41,720 nt of DNA from an uncultured Lachnospiraceae bacterium (GTDB lineage: Bacteria > Bacillota > Clostridia > Lachnospirales > Lachnospiraceae): assembly GCA_948473115.1 (NCBI GenBank), contig CAOKWI010000038.1:1-41720 (forward strand). The letters run 5' to 3'. The position numbers and the translations under genes are program-made. Each line of letters starts with the position of its first letter. Position 1 is the stretch's first letter. The notes under the pieces were generated by a model. That model was not told where the DNA came from. It did not search any database and saw only the letters and a program-made list of their open reading frames with translations. Shown piece by piece: positions 6,413 to 14,569 of this stretch.

Positions 6413-8740
6413 CTACACCCTGCACGCAAACGCAGTGTCATCCTCCGAAAGCGTGATCACCGTATCCTGTCCCTGCACCTCCATGGAAGCGCCCTCTGTG
6501 GCAGAGACAATGCAATTGACCAGACGCACCCGGCAGCCCGCGCCGCCGACCACATGGCCGCTGATCCTGTCCTCCGCCTTTTCCAACCGGATCTCCGCCA
6601 TCTTCTCAGCTCCCTGGTACACTACGGTCTCCGCCTTCGTCCCAAGGGCGAACACTTTAAATTCCATATTTCCCTTAAAATCATAGTCCGCATTTTCAAA
6701 AACAATGCCAGCGGCGATCACGCTGTTCTCCCGCACCCAAAGGGGCACGGACAGATAATCGTGGTATTCCTCCCTCCATGCCCCGCCCCGGGCTGTCTCC
6801 CCGGTCAGGTAATTTACCCATGTCCCTTCGGGAAGATAATAGCGGGCCATGCCTTCCTCGTTGAAAATCGGCGCTGCCAGCAGGCTGTTCCCCTGCATGT
6901 ACTGCTTATCCAGGTAACGGCAATTATAATCCTCCTCAAATTCCAACGCCATGCTGCGCATCATGGGAATCCCCGTCCTGGAGGTGATTACCGCACAGCT
7001 GTAGAGATAGGGCATCAGTTCCAGCTTCAGCCTGGTGAAAAACCGCAGCACATCCACCGCTTCCTCGTCATAGACCCAGGGCACCCGGTAGGAATGGCTT
7101 CCATGCAGCCTGCTGTGGGTGGACAGCAGGCCGAATGCCGCCCATCTCTTATATACATCCGGCGTGGAGGTGTTCTCAAAGCCGCCGATATCATGACTCC
7201 AGAACCCAAAGCCGCTGCTGGTCAGGGACAAGCCGCCCCGCAGGCTTTCCTCCATGGATTCATAATCCGACCAGCAGTCACCCCCCCAGTGCACGGGAAA
7301 TTTCTGGCCCCCCGCCGTGGCGGAACGGGCGAACAGTACCGCCTCCTGTTTTCCCCGCTTTTTTTCCAACACTTCAAAGACCGTTTTATTGTACAGATAG
7401 GTATAGAAATTGTGCATTTTCAAGGGATCCGCGCCATTGTAATATACCGCGTCCGTGGGAATCCGTTCGCCGAAATCGGTCTTAAAACAGTCCACCCCCA
7501 TGTCAAGCAGCTTCTCCAGCTTCTCCTGATACCATCTGCATGCCTCGGGATTGGTGAAATCCACAATGGCCAGTCCCGGCTGCCACATATCCCACTGCCA
7601 GACGTCGCCGTTTTCCCGTTTCAGGAAATATCCCTTTTCCATGCCCTCGTCAAACAGCGCCGACTCCTGTCCGATATAGGAATTGATCCAGACACAGATC
7701 CGGATACCCTTTGCCTTAATCCGTTTCAGCATTCCCTCCGGATCGGGGAACACCCTCTCATCCCATAAAAAGTCCGTCCAGTGGAACTCTTTCATCCAGC
7801 AGCAATCAAAATGGAACACAGAAAGGGGAATCCCGCGATCCCGCATCCCGTCGATAAAGCCCATGACAGTGTCCTCGTCATAATTCGTGGTAAAGGAGGT
7901 GGAGAGCCACAGACCGAAGGTCCACTGGGCAGGCAGGGCAGGCTTGCCTGTCAGATCCGTATAACGCTCCAGCACTTCCTTCATGGTCGGCCCATCAATC
8001 AGGAAATAGTCCAGGCTCTCCCCCTTTACGGAAAATCCCACCTTGCTGACCTGCTCCGTGGCCACCTCGAACTCCACCTTCTCCGGGTGGTTCACAAACA
8101 CGCCGTACCCCCGGTTGGAGAGGTAAAAGGGAATATTCTTGTAGGACTGTTCCGTGCTGGTTCCCCCGTCCTCATTCCAGATGGACACGGACTGTCCGTT
8201 TTTCACGAAGGGCGTAAACCGTTCCCCCAGGCCGTAGACCAGTTCATCCACGGACAGTCCCAGGTGCTGGCACATGTAGGCATTCCCCGGTCTGTCATAG
8301 GCCGCCCCTGTCCAGTCCTCCTTCAAGTATGCCAGATCCCTGCCCGCACTCTTCGTCAGCAGCCTCCCGTCCCTCTCATAGCGCATGGACCACTGCTCCA
8401 TGTCGATCTTCAGGCTCACATGCCCGTTTGCCACCGTCAGCACGCCACCCTCCTCCGAGACCTCCAGCTTTCTGTCTCCGGGCAGGTGCAGTTCAAACTC
8501 CGGCGCCTTTTTCTGCACTCCCTTGTAATGATATACCTGCACCCGTATGACCTCCGGCAGGGGCGCCGTGATACGCAGCGTCAGGTTGATCCCGCCTAAG
8601 GTATCTCCCTTATGGGAGATCCGCGCCGTGGGCGCACATAGGATGACCTCCGTATCTTTCTTTGTCACCTCATAGGCCTGCTGTGGGGAAAAACTCCCCC
8701 AGCCTTCCTTCAGTAGCCAGCAACCGTTGTGATATTTCAT
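6413..8740 (-). CDS. yicI: Glycoside hydrolase family 31 alpha-xylosidase (YicI-like)
   Basis: The 775-residue cytoplasmic enzyme aligns with E. coli YicI from its first residues (MKYHNGCWLLKEG) onward. The catalytic nucleophile is Asp422 in CFKTDFGERIPTD. The acid/base is Asp488 in HWGGDCWSDYESM, followed by the family stretch GFGFWSHDIGGFE. YicI-type enzymes release alpha-1,6-linked xylose from the non-reducing end of xyloglucan oligosaccharides such as isoprimeverose. The start is the ATG at 8740, with GAGGAA five to six bases upstream on the minus strand and the N-terminus matching the family. Longer versions (from 8818) would run into the stem-loop element at 8768-8861. It lies between the solute-binding protein and GH3 genes. 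Confidence 0.93.
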   Translation of the reverse strand: MKYHNGCWLLKEGWGSFSPQQAYEVTKKDTEVILCAPTARISHKGDTLGGINLTLRITAPLPEVIRVQVYHYKGVQKKAPEFELHLPGDRKLEVSEEGGVLTVANGHVSLKIDMEQWSMRYERDGRLLTKSAGRDLAYLKEDWTGAAYDRPGNAYMCQHLGLSVDELVYGLGERFTPFVKNGQSVSIWNEDGGTSTEQSYKNIPFYLSNRGYGVFVNHPEKVEFEVATEQVSKVGFSVKGESLDYFLIDGPTMKEVLERYTDLTGKPALPAQWTFGLWLSTSFTTNYDEDTVMGFIDGMRDRGIPLSVFHFDCCWMKEFHWTDFLWDERVFPDPEGMLKRIKAKGIRICVWINSYIGQESALFDEGMEKGYFLKRENGDVWQWDMWQPGLAIVDFTNPEACRWYQEKLEKLLDMGVDCFKTDFGERIPTDAVYYNGADPLKMHNFYTYLYNKTVFEVLEKKRGKQEAVLFARSATAGGQKFPVHWGGDCWSDYESMEESLRGGLSLTSSGFGFWSHDIGGFENTSTPDVYKRWAAFGLLSTHSRLHGSHSYRVPWVYDEEAVDVLRFFTRLKLELMPYLYSCAVITSRTGIPMMRSMALEFEEDYNCRYLDKQYMQGNSLLAAPIFNEEGMARYYLPEGTWVNYLTGETARGGAWREEYHDYLSVPLWVRENSVIAAGIVFENADYDFKGNMEFKVFALGTKAETVVYQGAEKMAEIRLEKAEDRISGHVVGGAGCRVRLVNCIVSATEGASMEVQGQDTVITLSEDDTAFACRV

Positions 8741-8767
8741 AATGTTCCTCATTTCTGCGCTGCTCAA

Positions 8768-8861
8768 GAGGGTGTGTAAACACCCCTCTATGTGCATAAG
8801 CGATTTTGTGGCAAGCAACGCGCAGACACAAATCGCCGTGTGAAAAATTCATTTTTCACAC
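8768..8861. repeat. Three-hairpin element, partial relative of the 12.7 kb element
   Basis: Three consecutive hairpins are present: GAGGGTGT/ACACCCCTC (8768-8788), GCGATTTTGTG/CACAAATCGC (8800-8836) and GTGTGAAAAAT/ATTTTTCACAC (8838-8861). The first is nearly identical to a hairpin inside the element at 12665-12877. The element lies between the solute-binding protein stop and the GH31 start, so it may be an attenuator or mRNA-stability stem in the operon. Confidence 0.6.
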
Positions 8862-8975
8862 TTTTCCTCCTCGTCCCAATCGGTTCTTATCGTCGGAAAA
8901 GGCAGGCCATATCCCTACCCCTGATATATGACCTGCGCTTCCCATGAACCCCTGTCACGCTGTTTTCACAGCCCT

Positions 8976-10664
8976 TTACTCAACCATGGATACCTTTTCC
9001 TTGATGATCGCCGTCAGCATTTCCTCTGCATCGCCCATGCCTACCTTTTCCAGGGATGCAATCATTGCGTCATAGTTGGTATCAAATTCCGCCTCCGAGC
9101 CAATGACACAGGTGATCAGTCCGGACCACGCCACCTCATCCAGCATATTTCCGATTTCGTCAAATTCCACGGGCTTTGTGTATGCCCAGATAGCAGAATA
9201 CTTCGGCACTTCAAATTCCGATGCCTGGGGATAGATATCTACCAGCAGCTCCACTCCCCATGCCTCGCAGGCCGCCTTCTGCTCCTCGTCATACTCGGCA
9301 ATGACCGCCTCCTTGCTGACTGTGGTATAGGTACTGCCTGTGGGATCCACAACACCGTTTCCATAGCAGGGGAAAGGATAGCTGTGGAAGCCTACTCCCG
9401 TATTCTTGGAATAATCCTTATTATTGTTGTACTCGTCGATCTCCTCCTGGGTGCGGTAGCGGTGTCCTTCCTCATCCACAAAGTAATTCACTCCCTCGAT
9501 CCCCCAGTTCACCAGTACCTGCCCCTCATCAGAGCACAGGAAATCCAGATACTTGATGGCCGCCACAGGATCCTTGCAGGCTGTGGTGATCCCTACGCCC
9601 TGTCCGGTGGTCAGACCCTGATACATCAGGGAAGGCGCCTTGGTGTCTGCATCCATTGTAAGAGGAATCCCACAGTAGGTATTCTCCAGCTTGCCGTCGG
9701 CCTTCAGGATCTTCTCCCCGTCGCCGTAATCCCAATCCGTGTCAAAAAGAGCCAGCACGCGTCCGGTGGCAATTTTCGCAATGTAGTCTTCATGGGTCTG
9801 TGTGGCAAACTCATGATCCAGGATTCCCTCGTTATACATGCGGTTCAGCCATTTAAAGTAATCGCGGACTTTCACGGAACGGAACTTGTAGACGGCATTG
9901 TAATCCTCATCCACCAGCCACTGTCCGTTGTCGGGCGCGCCCTCCGCGATATATCCCGCAGGATTTCCCATGGTGATCATCCAGTGCCAATCTGCAGTGG
10001 ACAATGTGAAGCCTATGGTATCCATACCGTCCGCCGTGGTGGGATGTGCCGCCATATAATCCTTCAGCATCTTCTCAAACTCTTCCAGTGTCTCCGGGAT
10101 CTTATAGCTATTTTCCTTCAGCACGGCCCACTGCACCTGGGCCGTACCGGAATTCTTATAACTGGTTCCACCCATGGCGTAGGAAGACAACTGGTAAATG
10201 GACGGATCCTCCGCCGAATACCGCAGCTTGTCAAATTCCTCCCCGTACATCTGCTTGATGTTGGGACCGTACTGCTCGATGAGATCAGTCAGGTCGATCA
10301 GAGCACCTGCGTCGATCAGGCTTCCCGCATCACCCTTGGCATAGATCATATCCGGATAATTCTGTTCCGCAATCATCAGTGCAATTCTCTGGTCATCCGA
10401 GGAAACCGGATATTCCGTCTGCAGCCGGACTCCTGTCTTCTCCGTCAGTGCCAGCGCAACCGGATCGGTCCACGGATCTTCCTTGCCGTCCGCATTGTAA
10501 AAGGTCAATACTACCTCTCCGCCTGTGCTTCCTGTTCCGGGGACGCCCCCCCCATTGCCCGTTTCCGCACTTCCGGCCATGCTGCCGTTGCCGCCGCAGC
10601 CTCCCAGCATTCCGGCTGCCATTACTGCCGTCAATAACAGAGCACCTGATTTCTTTGCTATCAT
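8976..10664 (-). CDS. Extracellular solute-binding lipoprotein of a sugar ABC importer
   Basis: The 562-residue protein has a lipoprotein signal peptide ending in the lipobox LGGC (Cys near residue 23), then a Gly/Ser/Thr linker and a family-1-type solute-binding fold (for example VVLTFYNADGKEDPW at the start of the mature domain). The large size is typical of LipO/YtcQ-type proteins that serve complex oligosaccharides together with LplB/LplC permeases. It is anchored outside the membrane and delivers sugar to the two permeases encoded just upstream. The start ATG has GGGAGG seven bases before it. The leader is shared with the gene at 39611-40657. No ATPase gene is present, as usual for this class, where a shared MsmX-type ATPase is used. 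Confidence 0.9.
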   Translation of the reverse strand: MIAKKSGALLLTAVMAAGMLGGCGGNGSMAGSAETGNGGGVPGTGSTGGEVVLTFYNADGKEDPWTDPVALALTEKTGVRLQTEYPVSSDDQRIALMIAEQNYPDMIYAKGDAGSLIDAGALIDLTDLIEQYGPNIKQMYGEEFDKLRYSAEDPSIYQLSSYAMGGTSYKNSGTAQVQWAVLKENSYKIPETLEEFEKMLKDYMAAHPTTADGMDTIGFTLSTADWHWMITMGNPAGYIAEGAPDNGQWLVDEDYNAVYKFRSVKVRDYFKWLNRMYNEGILDHEFATQTHEDYIAKIATGRVLALFDTDWDYGDGEKILKADGKLENTYCGIPLTMDADTKAPSLMYQGLTTGQGVGITTACKDPVAAIKYLDFLCSDEGQVLVNWGIEGVNYFVDEEGHRYRTQEEIDEYNNNKDYSKNTGVGFHSYPFPCYGNGVVDPTGSTYTTVSKEAVIAEYDEEQKAACEAWGVELLVDIYPQASEFEVPKYSAIWAYTKPVEFDEIGNMLDEVAWSGLITCVIGSEAEFDTNYDAMIASLEKVGMGDAEEMLTAIIKEKVSMVE

Positions 10665-10690
10665 TTCATACCTCCCTGCCCGCTCCGGGC
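10664..10690 (-). promoter_or_regulatory. Leader hairpin next to the ribosome binding site
   Basis: On the minus strand GCCCG-GAG-CGGGC forms a small stem directly upstream of the GGGAGG of the solute-binding protein gene. The 23 bases at 10664-10686 are identical to 40658-40680, in front of another lipoprotein gene. Confidence 0.4.
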
Positions 10691-10719
10691 TTTTATTCTA
10701 CTTTACATGATGTTTCCTG

Positions 10720-11616
10720 TCAATCCTTCACCGCTCCCAACGTCATGCCACCCACAAAATACTTCTGCAGGAACGGATAGACAACCAGGATCGGAACCGT
10801 GGCCACAATGGTGATGGCCATACGCACGGACATGGGTGACACCGCACTCTGAAGCTGGCTTGCCTGTACATGGGGATCCACCTTGATGGTGGCGCTCTCC
10901 ATAATCTCATACAGCACATACTGTAGTGTGGGAAGATTCCTCGCATACAGATAAGTGTCCATAAAAGAGTTCCACTGCCCCACCGCCAGGAACAAAGCCA
11001 CCGTGGCTATGGTGGGAGTGCAGAGCGGAAGGATGATCCTCGCCCACACAATGAAATCATTTGCCCCGTCTATCTTCGCCGCCTCCTGTAGGGCGGGGGG
11101 CAGTCCCTCGATAAAGGAACGCATCAATATGACATTGTACACCCAGATCAGTCCGGGGATAATATACACCATAAAATTGTTGTTCAGATGCAGCGTTCTC
11201 GTGATCAATAGATACTCCGGGATCATTCCCCCGCTGACATACATGGTCACAATAAACAAAATAGTGAAAAGCTTGTTAAAGTAAAAATCCTTTCTGCTGA
11301 GCACATAGGCCAACATCGCCGTACAGATCACGCCTACCACGGTTCCGATCACGGTTCTCACCACCGACATCAGAAACGCCCCGCCGAGATTATTTTCTTC
11401 AAAAATATAGATATAGTTGCTCAGCGTAAACTTCCTGGGAATGATAAAATTAATATTCCGCATGGTGTCAATAGGATCGTTCAGCGAAATCGCCAGCACA
11501 TTCAGGAACGGATACACTGTCATCACGATAAGGAGCAGACAAAATACCAGCAGCACATAATCCAGGATGCTTTCACTTCTTCTGCTATTTTTGATCTGAT
11601 AACTATTCTTTGCCAT
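10720..11616 (-). CDS. Sugar ABC transporter permease, LplC/YtcP type
   Basis: The 298-residue inner-membrane protein has about six membrane helices, the first at residues about 20-45 (LDYVLLVFCLLLIVMTVYPF). The permease EAA-like loop is EAAKIDGANDFIVWARIILP, which contacts the ATPase. The C-terminus YFVGGMTLGAVKD is characteristic of the LplC/YtcP group. It pairs with the LplB-type permease encoded 11 bases upstream and with the solute-binding protein 55 bases downstream. The ATG at 11616 is preceded by AGGAGG. Confidence 0.92.
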   Translation of the reverse strand: MAKNSYQIKNSRRSESILDYVLLVFCLLLIVMTVYPFLNVLAISLNDPIDTMRNINFIIPRKFTLSNYIYIFEENNLGGAFLMSVVRTVIGTVVGVICTAMLAYVLSRKDFYFNKLFTILFIVTMYVSGGMIPEYLLITRTLHLNNNFMVYIIPGLIWVYNVILMRSFIEGLPPALQEAAKIDGANDFIVWARIILPLCTPTIATVALFLAVGQWNSFMDTYLYARNLPTLQYVLYEIMESATIKVDPHVQASQLQSAVSPMSVRMAITIVATVPILVVYPFLQKYFVGGMTLGAVKD

Positions 11617-11627
11617 CTTCCCGCCTC

Positions 11628-12560
11628 CTATATCAGTTTGTTCTCGCCCAGCAGACCTGCCACCTTATTGGCGATCAGCAGGAGAATGATGCCTACCACT
11701 GACTGGAACATGCCGATCGCGGTGCCCAGGCCGTAATTATTGCTGCCGATGCCGCGGATATAAGCAAACCAGGAAAGCACCATGGCATGGTCCTGTACGA
11801 TACCGTTACTCAGAAGCATCTGGCGCTCCATGCCCACATTCAGCGCCCCTCCGATGCTCATGATCAGCAGGACGATGACCGTAGGCTTGATCCCCGGAAG
11901 TGTGATATGCCAGATCCTGGCGAAACGGTTTGCGCCGTCCACCTTGGCGGCTTCATACAGTCCCTGGTCAATCCCGGCCATGGCGGACAGATAGATGATG
12001 GCGTCCCAGCCCATCTCCTTCCAGACATTGATCATACAGACCACGATCCAGAACACTGCCGAGTTCGTGGACATCAGATGCAGCTTCGTGTTCAGCATGG
12101 TATCCAGCGCCCCGCCGTCATTCAGCAGCATTTTCGCTATGCTCGCTATAATAACCCATGACACGAAGTGGGGCAGATAAGACACGGTCTGCGTCACCTT
12201 CTTAAACCTGGTAAAACGGATTTCATTCAGCACCAGCGCAAAAAATATAGCTGCCACAGTTCCCAGCACAATCCCCAGGATACTGATGCCTATGGTGTTG
12301 ACCAGTGTCTGTGGGAACAGCCTGTCGGAAAATGCCTGCGCAAAGTTCTGAACCCCCACAAACTTCCGCTCCCATATCGGCAGCGCAAAGGAATTCGGCT
12401 TTACCTCCTGAAATGCCATTGTCCATCCCCATAAAGGCACATACTTAAACACGATCAGCCATATCACAAAGGGCACTGACATCATCAGGAGATAGCGCTG
12501 CTTCCACATGAGATTCCATGAGAACTTGACTTTTTTTGGTTTTGCTTCTTTTCTCTTCAT
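11628..12560 (-). CDS. Sugar ABC transporter permease, LplB/YteP type
   Basis: The 310-residue inner-membrane protein has about six helices and the coupling loop EAAKVDGANRFARIWHITLP. Its C-terminal VAGLLGENKLI is typical of LplB-type permeases. It forms the heterodimeric channel with the following permease. The start is the ATG at 12560 (MKRKEAKPKK): GGAGG lies 11 bases upstream, and the alternative ATG at 12590 overlaps the -10 box of the likely promoter. It is the first gene of the transporter and hydrolase operon. Confidence 0.92.
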   Translation of the reverse strand: MKRKEAKPKKVKFSWNLMWKQRYLLMMSVPFVIWLIVFKYVPLWGWTMAFQEVKPNSFALPIWERKFVGVQNFAQAFSDRLFPQTLVNTIGISILGIVLGTVAAIFFALVLNEIRFTRFKKVTQTVSYLPHFVSWVIIASIAKMLLNDGGALDTMLNTKLHLMSTNSAVFWIVVCMINVWKEMGWDAIIYLSAMAGIDQGLYEAAKVDGANRFARIWHITLPGIKPTVIVLLIMSIGGALNVGMERQMLLSNGIVQDHAMVLSWFAYIRGIGSNNYGLGTAIGMFQSVVGIILLLIANKVAGLLGENKLI

Positions 12561-12588
12561 GCTCTTCGCAACCTCCCTTTCTGCCAAC

Positions 12589-12594
12589 ATTATA
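12589..12594 (-). promoter_or_regulatory. Likely -10 box of the sugar operon
   Basis: The minus strand reads TATAAT here, about 30 bases before the LplB-type start. No good -35 box sits 16-18 bases upstream, which would fit a promoter that needs the YesN-type activator encoded next door. Confidence 0.5.
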
Positions 12595-12664
12595 CCGTCT
12601 GGGACAGCTGCAATAATACCCTGTTTTTTGTAGCCGTTTTAACCTATTTTTCTTACTTTTTCTG

Positions 12665-12877
12665 ACTGTGTGGTTGCAATCCAATGACCTGCCTGCATGC
12701 CATTTATGGCAATGCAGGCGGGGCGTTGGATTAGCAACCCACTTCCAAGAGGGTGTGTCAACACCCCTCTTTATGAACAAAACGCGGATGCGTAAGCAGA
12801 CGCAGGAGCGCGTAAGCGCGGGTTTTGTGAATGTGGAAGTCAGGTTGGATGCTCTTTGGAGCTTCCAACCGCACAGT
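12665..12877. ncRNA. Multi-hairpin structured element, copy A
   Basis: About 213 bp fold into a chain of stems closed by an outer stem (ACTGTGTGGTTG with CAACCGCACAGT). Inside are: GGTTGCAATCCAA/TTGGATTAGCAACC enclosing CTGCATGCCAT/ATGGCAATGCAG; ACTTCCA/TGGAAGT enclosing GAGGGTGT/ACACCCCTC, ACAAAAC/GTTTTGT and two GTAAGC-loop hairpins; and GGTTGGATGCTC/GGAGCTTCCAACC. A second copy at 22438-22630 keeps every main stem, with paired base changes, which argues that the structure itself is selected. It lies between the regulator stop and the transporter promoter. Whether it acts as RNA or DNA is not shown. Confidence 0.65.
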
Positions 12878-12885
12878 TGGAATGC

Positions 12886-12918
12886 GCAGGCCCGGAAGTC
12901 TTTGCCTTCCGGGCCTGC
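12886..12918. terminator. 13-bp GC-rich stem after the YesN-type gene
   Basis: GCAGGCCCGGAAG and CTTCCGGGCCTGC form a perfect 13-bp stem with a 7-base loop, directly downstream of the regulator stop on the minus strand. There is no T-run, so it may be a weak terminator or a 3'-end protecting stem. Confidence 0.55.
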
Positions 12919-12930
12919 ACTGCAGATCTC

Positions 12931-14454
12931 CTATTCCTTTATCATCTCTTTCCTGTATTCCTTGGGACTGACCCCCACATATTTCCTAAACTTCATATAG
13001 AAGTAATCCACGTTTCCGTATCCCACCTGTTCGGAAATCTGGTAGACCTTCATATCCGTCTCAAGCAGCAGCCTCTTCGCATTCACGATCCGCACAGTAT
13101 CCAGGATATTGTTAAAACTGTCCCCCATCTCCTTCCGGAATATCCTGCCGAGGTAATTACTGTTATAATTGAACATCCTTGCAAAGCTCTCTACCTTGAG
13201 ATCCTCGTCATAATGCTTCTCCATGTAATAGTACATCCGCTTGATCACGGTTCCCGGATCGTCGCCGCCGATCTGACGGCACATGTCGCACAATACCTGG
13301 CAATACTGTTCCATCAGCACATCCAGCTTTTCCGACTGGTTCATTTTCTCCATCAGTTCCATGGTCTGTCCGGCCAGCGTACCGTACTTCTTTTCTATGC
13401 CGTTGCGGATCGTCATCAGATGATACAGAATCTGAATCTTGATATCCATCTCCTTCATCAGACGCTTCCTGCAATAGACCTCATACTTCTCCACATTTTC
13501 CCTGATACCTTCCAGATCCCCCACTTCTATCAATATCATAAACTGCTCCGCGGAAGGGCATTCCACATTTTTCTGCTGTTCCTCGATGGTCTGGATGGAA
13601 AGCACGTCATAATGGCTCAGCAGAAAATTCTGTTCCAACAGGAAACAGGCAAATTCATAGGAATAGCAAAGGTCGTACCATTGATTCACATTATGTCCCA
13701 CGGCAATCAGCAGACTTTCCCCAAACCGCTTCCGGATCCACTCGTTCCGCCTGGAAAGCAATTCTGCCCATGTCTTATGATCCAGCCCGAAGCTGACAAG
13801 CACTACCTTTCCGTCCATCACGATCTTTTCATTATACAATTCCTTATCCTGAAGGAATGTCCTGACCTTTTCCTGAAAGCCGCTGTTCTCCACACCGCCG
13901 GTAAGTTCACGATCTGTAAGAATAGCTGCGCTGAGAATGCTTTCCCCAAAGGGAATCTGATAGCGTTCTATCTTCTCCGCCAATTCCTCCCTTGTATCCA
14001 TCTGTAAAATAATCCTGCGCAGCAGTTCCTCCCTGGCAATGGTCTCATTGGTGAAATGGTAGACCTGCTCCCCCTCTTTCCGGACCAGTTCCTCCCGGAT
14101 CCGCCGCACGCAGCTTTTCAGTTCCTCCTCGTCGATGGGCTTCAGCAGATATTCCTTCACTCCAAGCCTGACCGCCGACTGGGCGAACTCAAATTCCGCA
14201 TAGCCGGTCAGTATGATGAAGCTGCCCCCATAGCCTTCCTCCCGGGCCGCCTGGATCAGCTCGATCCCGCTCATCCCCGGCATTTTGATATCCACCAGTG
14301 CCAGCTCCGGGCGGTATTCCAGCAGCTTCCTTAATCCGTCCAGGCCGTCCTTACCGTCCTCACAGAAGCCAAATCCCTCCTCCTCCCAGTCCAGCAGATC
14401 ATGGATTCCCCACCGGATCATCGCCTCGTCATCGATTATCATAACCCTGTACAT
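12931..14454 (-). CDS. YesN-type response regulator, AraC-family DNA binding
   Basis: The 507-residue protein has an N-terminal CheY-like receiver (residues 1-120; acidic pocket IDDE, phospho-acceptor Asp55 in LALVDIKMPG, Lys in EYLLKPID), a long middle region, and a C-terminal AraC-type double helix-turn-helix (about 405-507; YNSNYLGRIFRKEMGDSFN and VGYGNVDYFYMKFRKYVG). Such regulators are phosphorylated by YesM-type kinases and activate sugar importer operons. The start is the ATG at 14454, with AAGGGGA six bases upstream. The TTG two codons earlier is less likely. The kinase gene lies just upstream and the importer just downstream. Confidence 0.93.
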   Translation of the reverse strand: MYRVMIIDDEAMIRWGIHDLLDWEEEGFGFCEDGKDGLDGLRKLLEYRPELALVDIKMPGMSGIELIQAAREEGYGGSFIILTGYAEFEFAQSAVRLGVKEYLLKPIDEEELKSCVRRIREELVRKEGEQVYHFTNETIAREELLRRIILQMDTREELAEKIERYQIPFGESILSAAILTDRELTGGVENSGFQEKVRTFLQDKELYNEKIVMDGKVVLVSFGLDHKTWAELLSRRNEWIRKRFGESLLIAVGHNVNQWYDLCYSYEFACFLLEQNFLLSHYDVLSIQTIEEQQKNVECPSAEQFMILIEVGDLEGIRENVEKYEVYCRKRLMKEMDIKIQILYHLMTIRNGIEKKYGTLAGQTMELMEKMNQSEKLDVLMEQYCQVLCDMCRQIGGDDPGTVIKRMYYYMEKHYDEDLKVESFARMFNYNSNYLGRIFRKEMGDSFNNILDTVRIVNAKRLLLETDMKVYQISEQVGYGNVDYFYMKFRKYVGVSPKEYRKEMIKE

Positions 14455-14569
14455 GTCCAATCCCCTTTTCCCTGTTGCTGCCTGCGGCTTTCGGTCTCTG
14501 TGGAATTGTTTCCCTGCGGCTTCGATTCTCTTCGGCTTTTATTGCGCCATATGGTATCCAGCCCACAGT

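Noticed and set aside
5514..6686. Long plus-strand open frame (390 codons) opposite the GH3 and GH31 genes
   Set aside because: It is antisense to well-supported glycosidase genes, its translation is rich in Pro, His and Arg with no family resemblance, and it has no ribosome binding site.
8928..10637. Plus-strand open frame of 569 codons opposite the solute-binding protein gene
   Set aside because: It mirrors the codon bias of the real minus-strand lipoprotein gene, which has a signal peptide and operon context. The antisense product resembles nothing.
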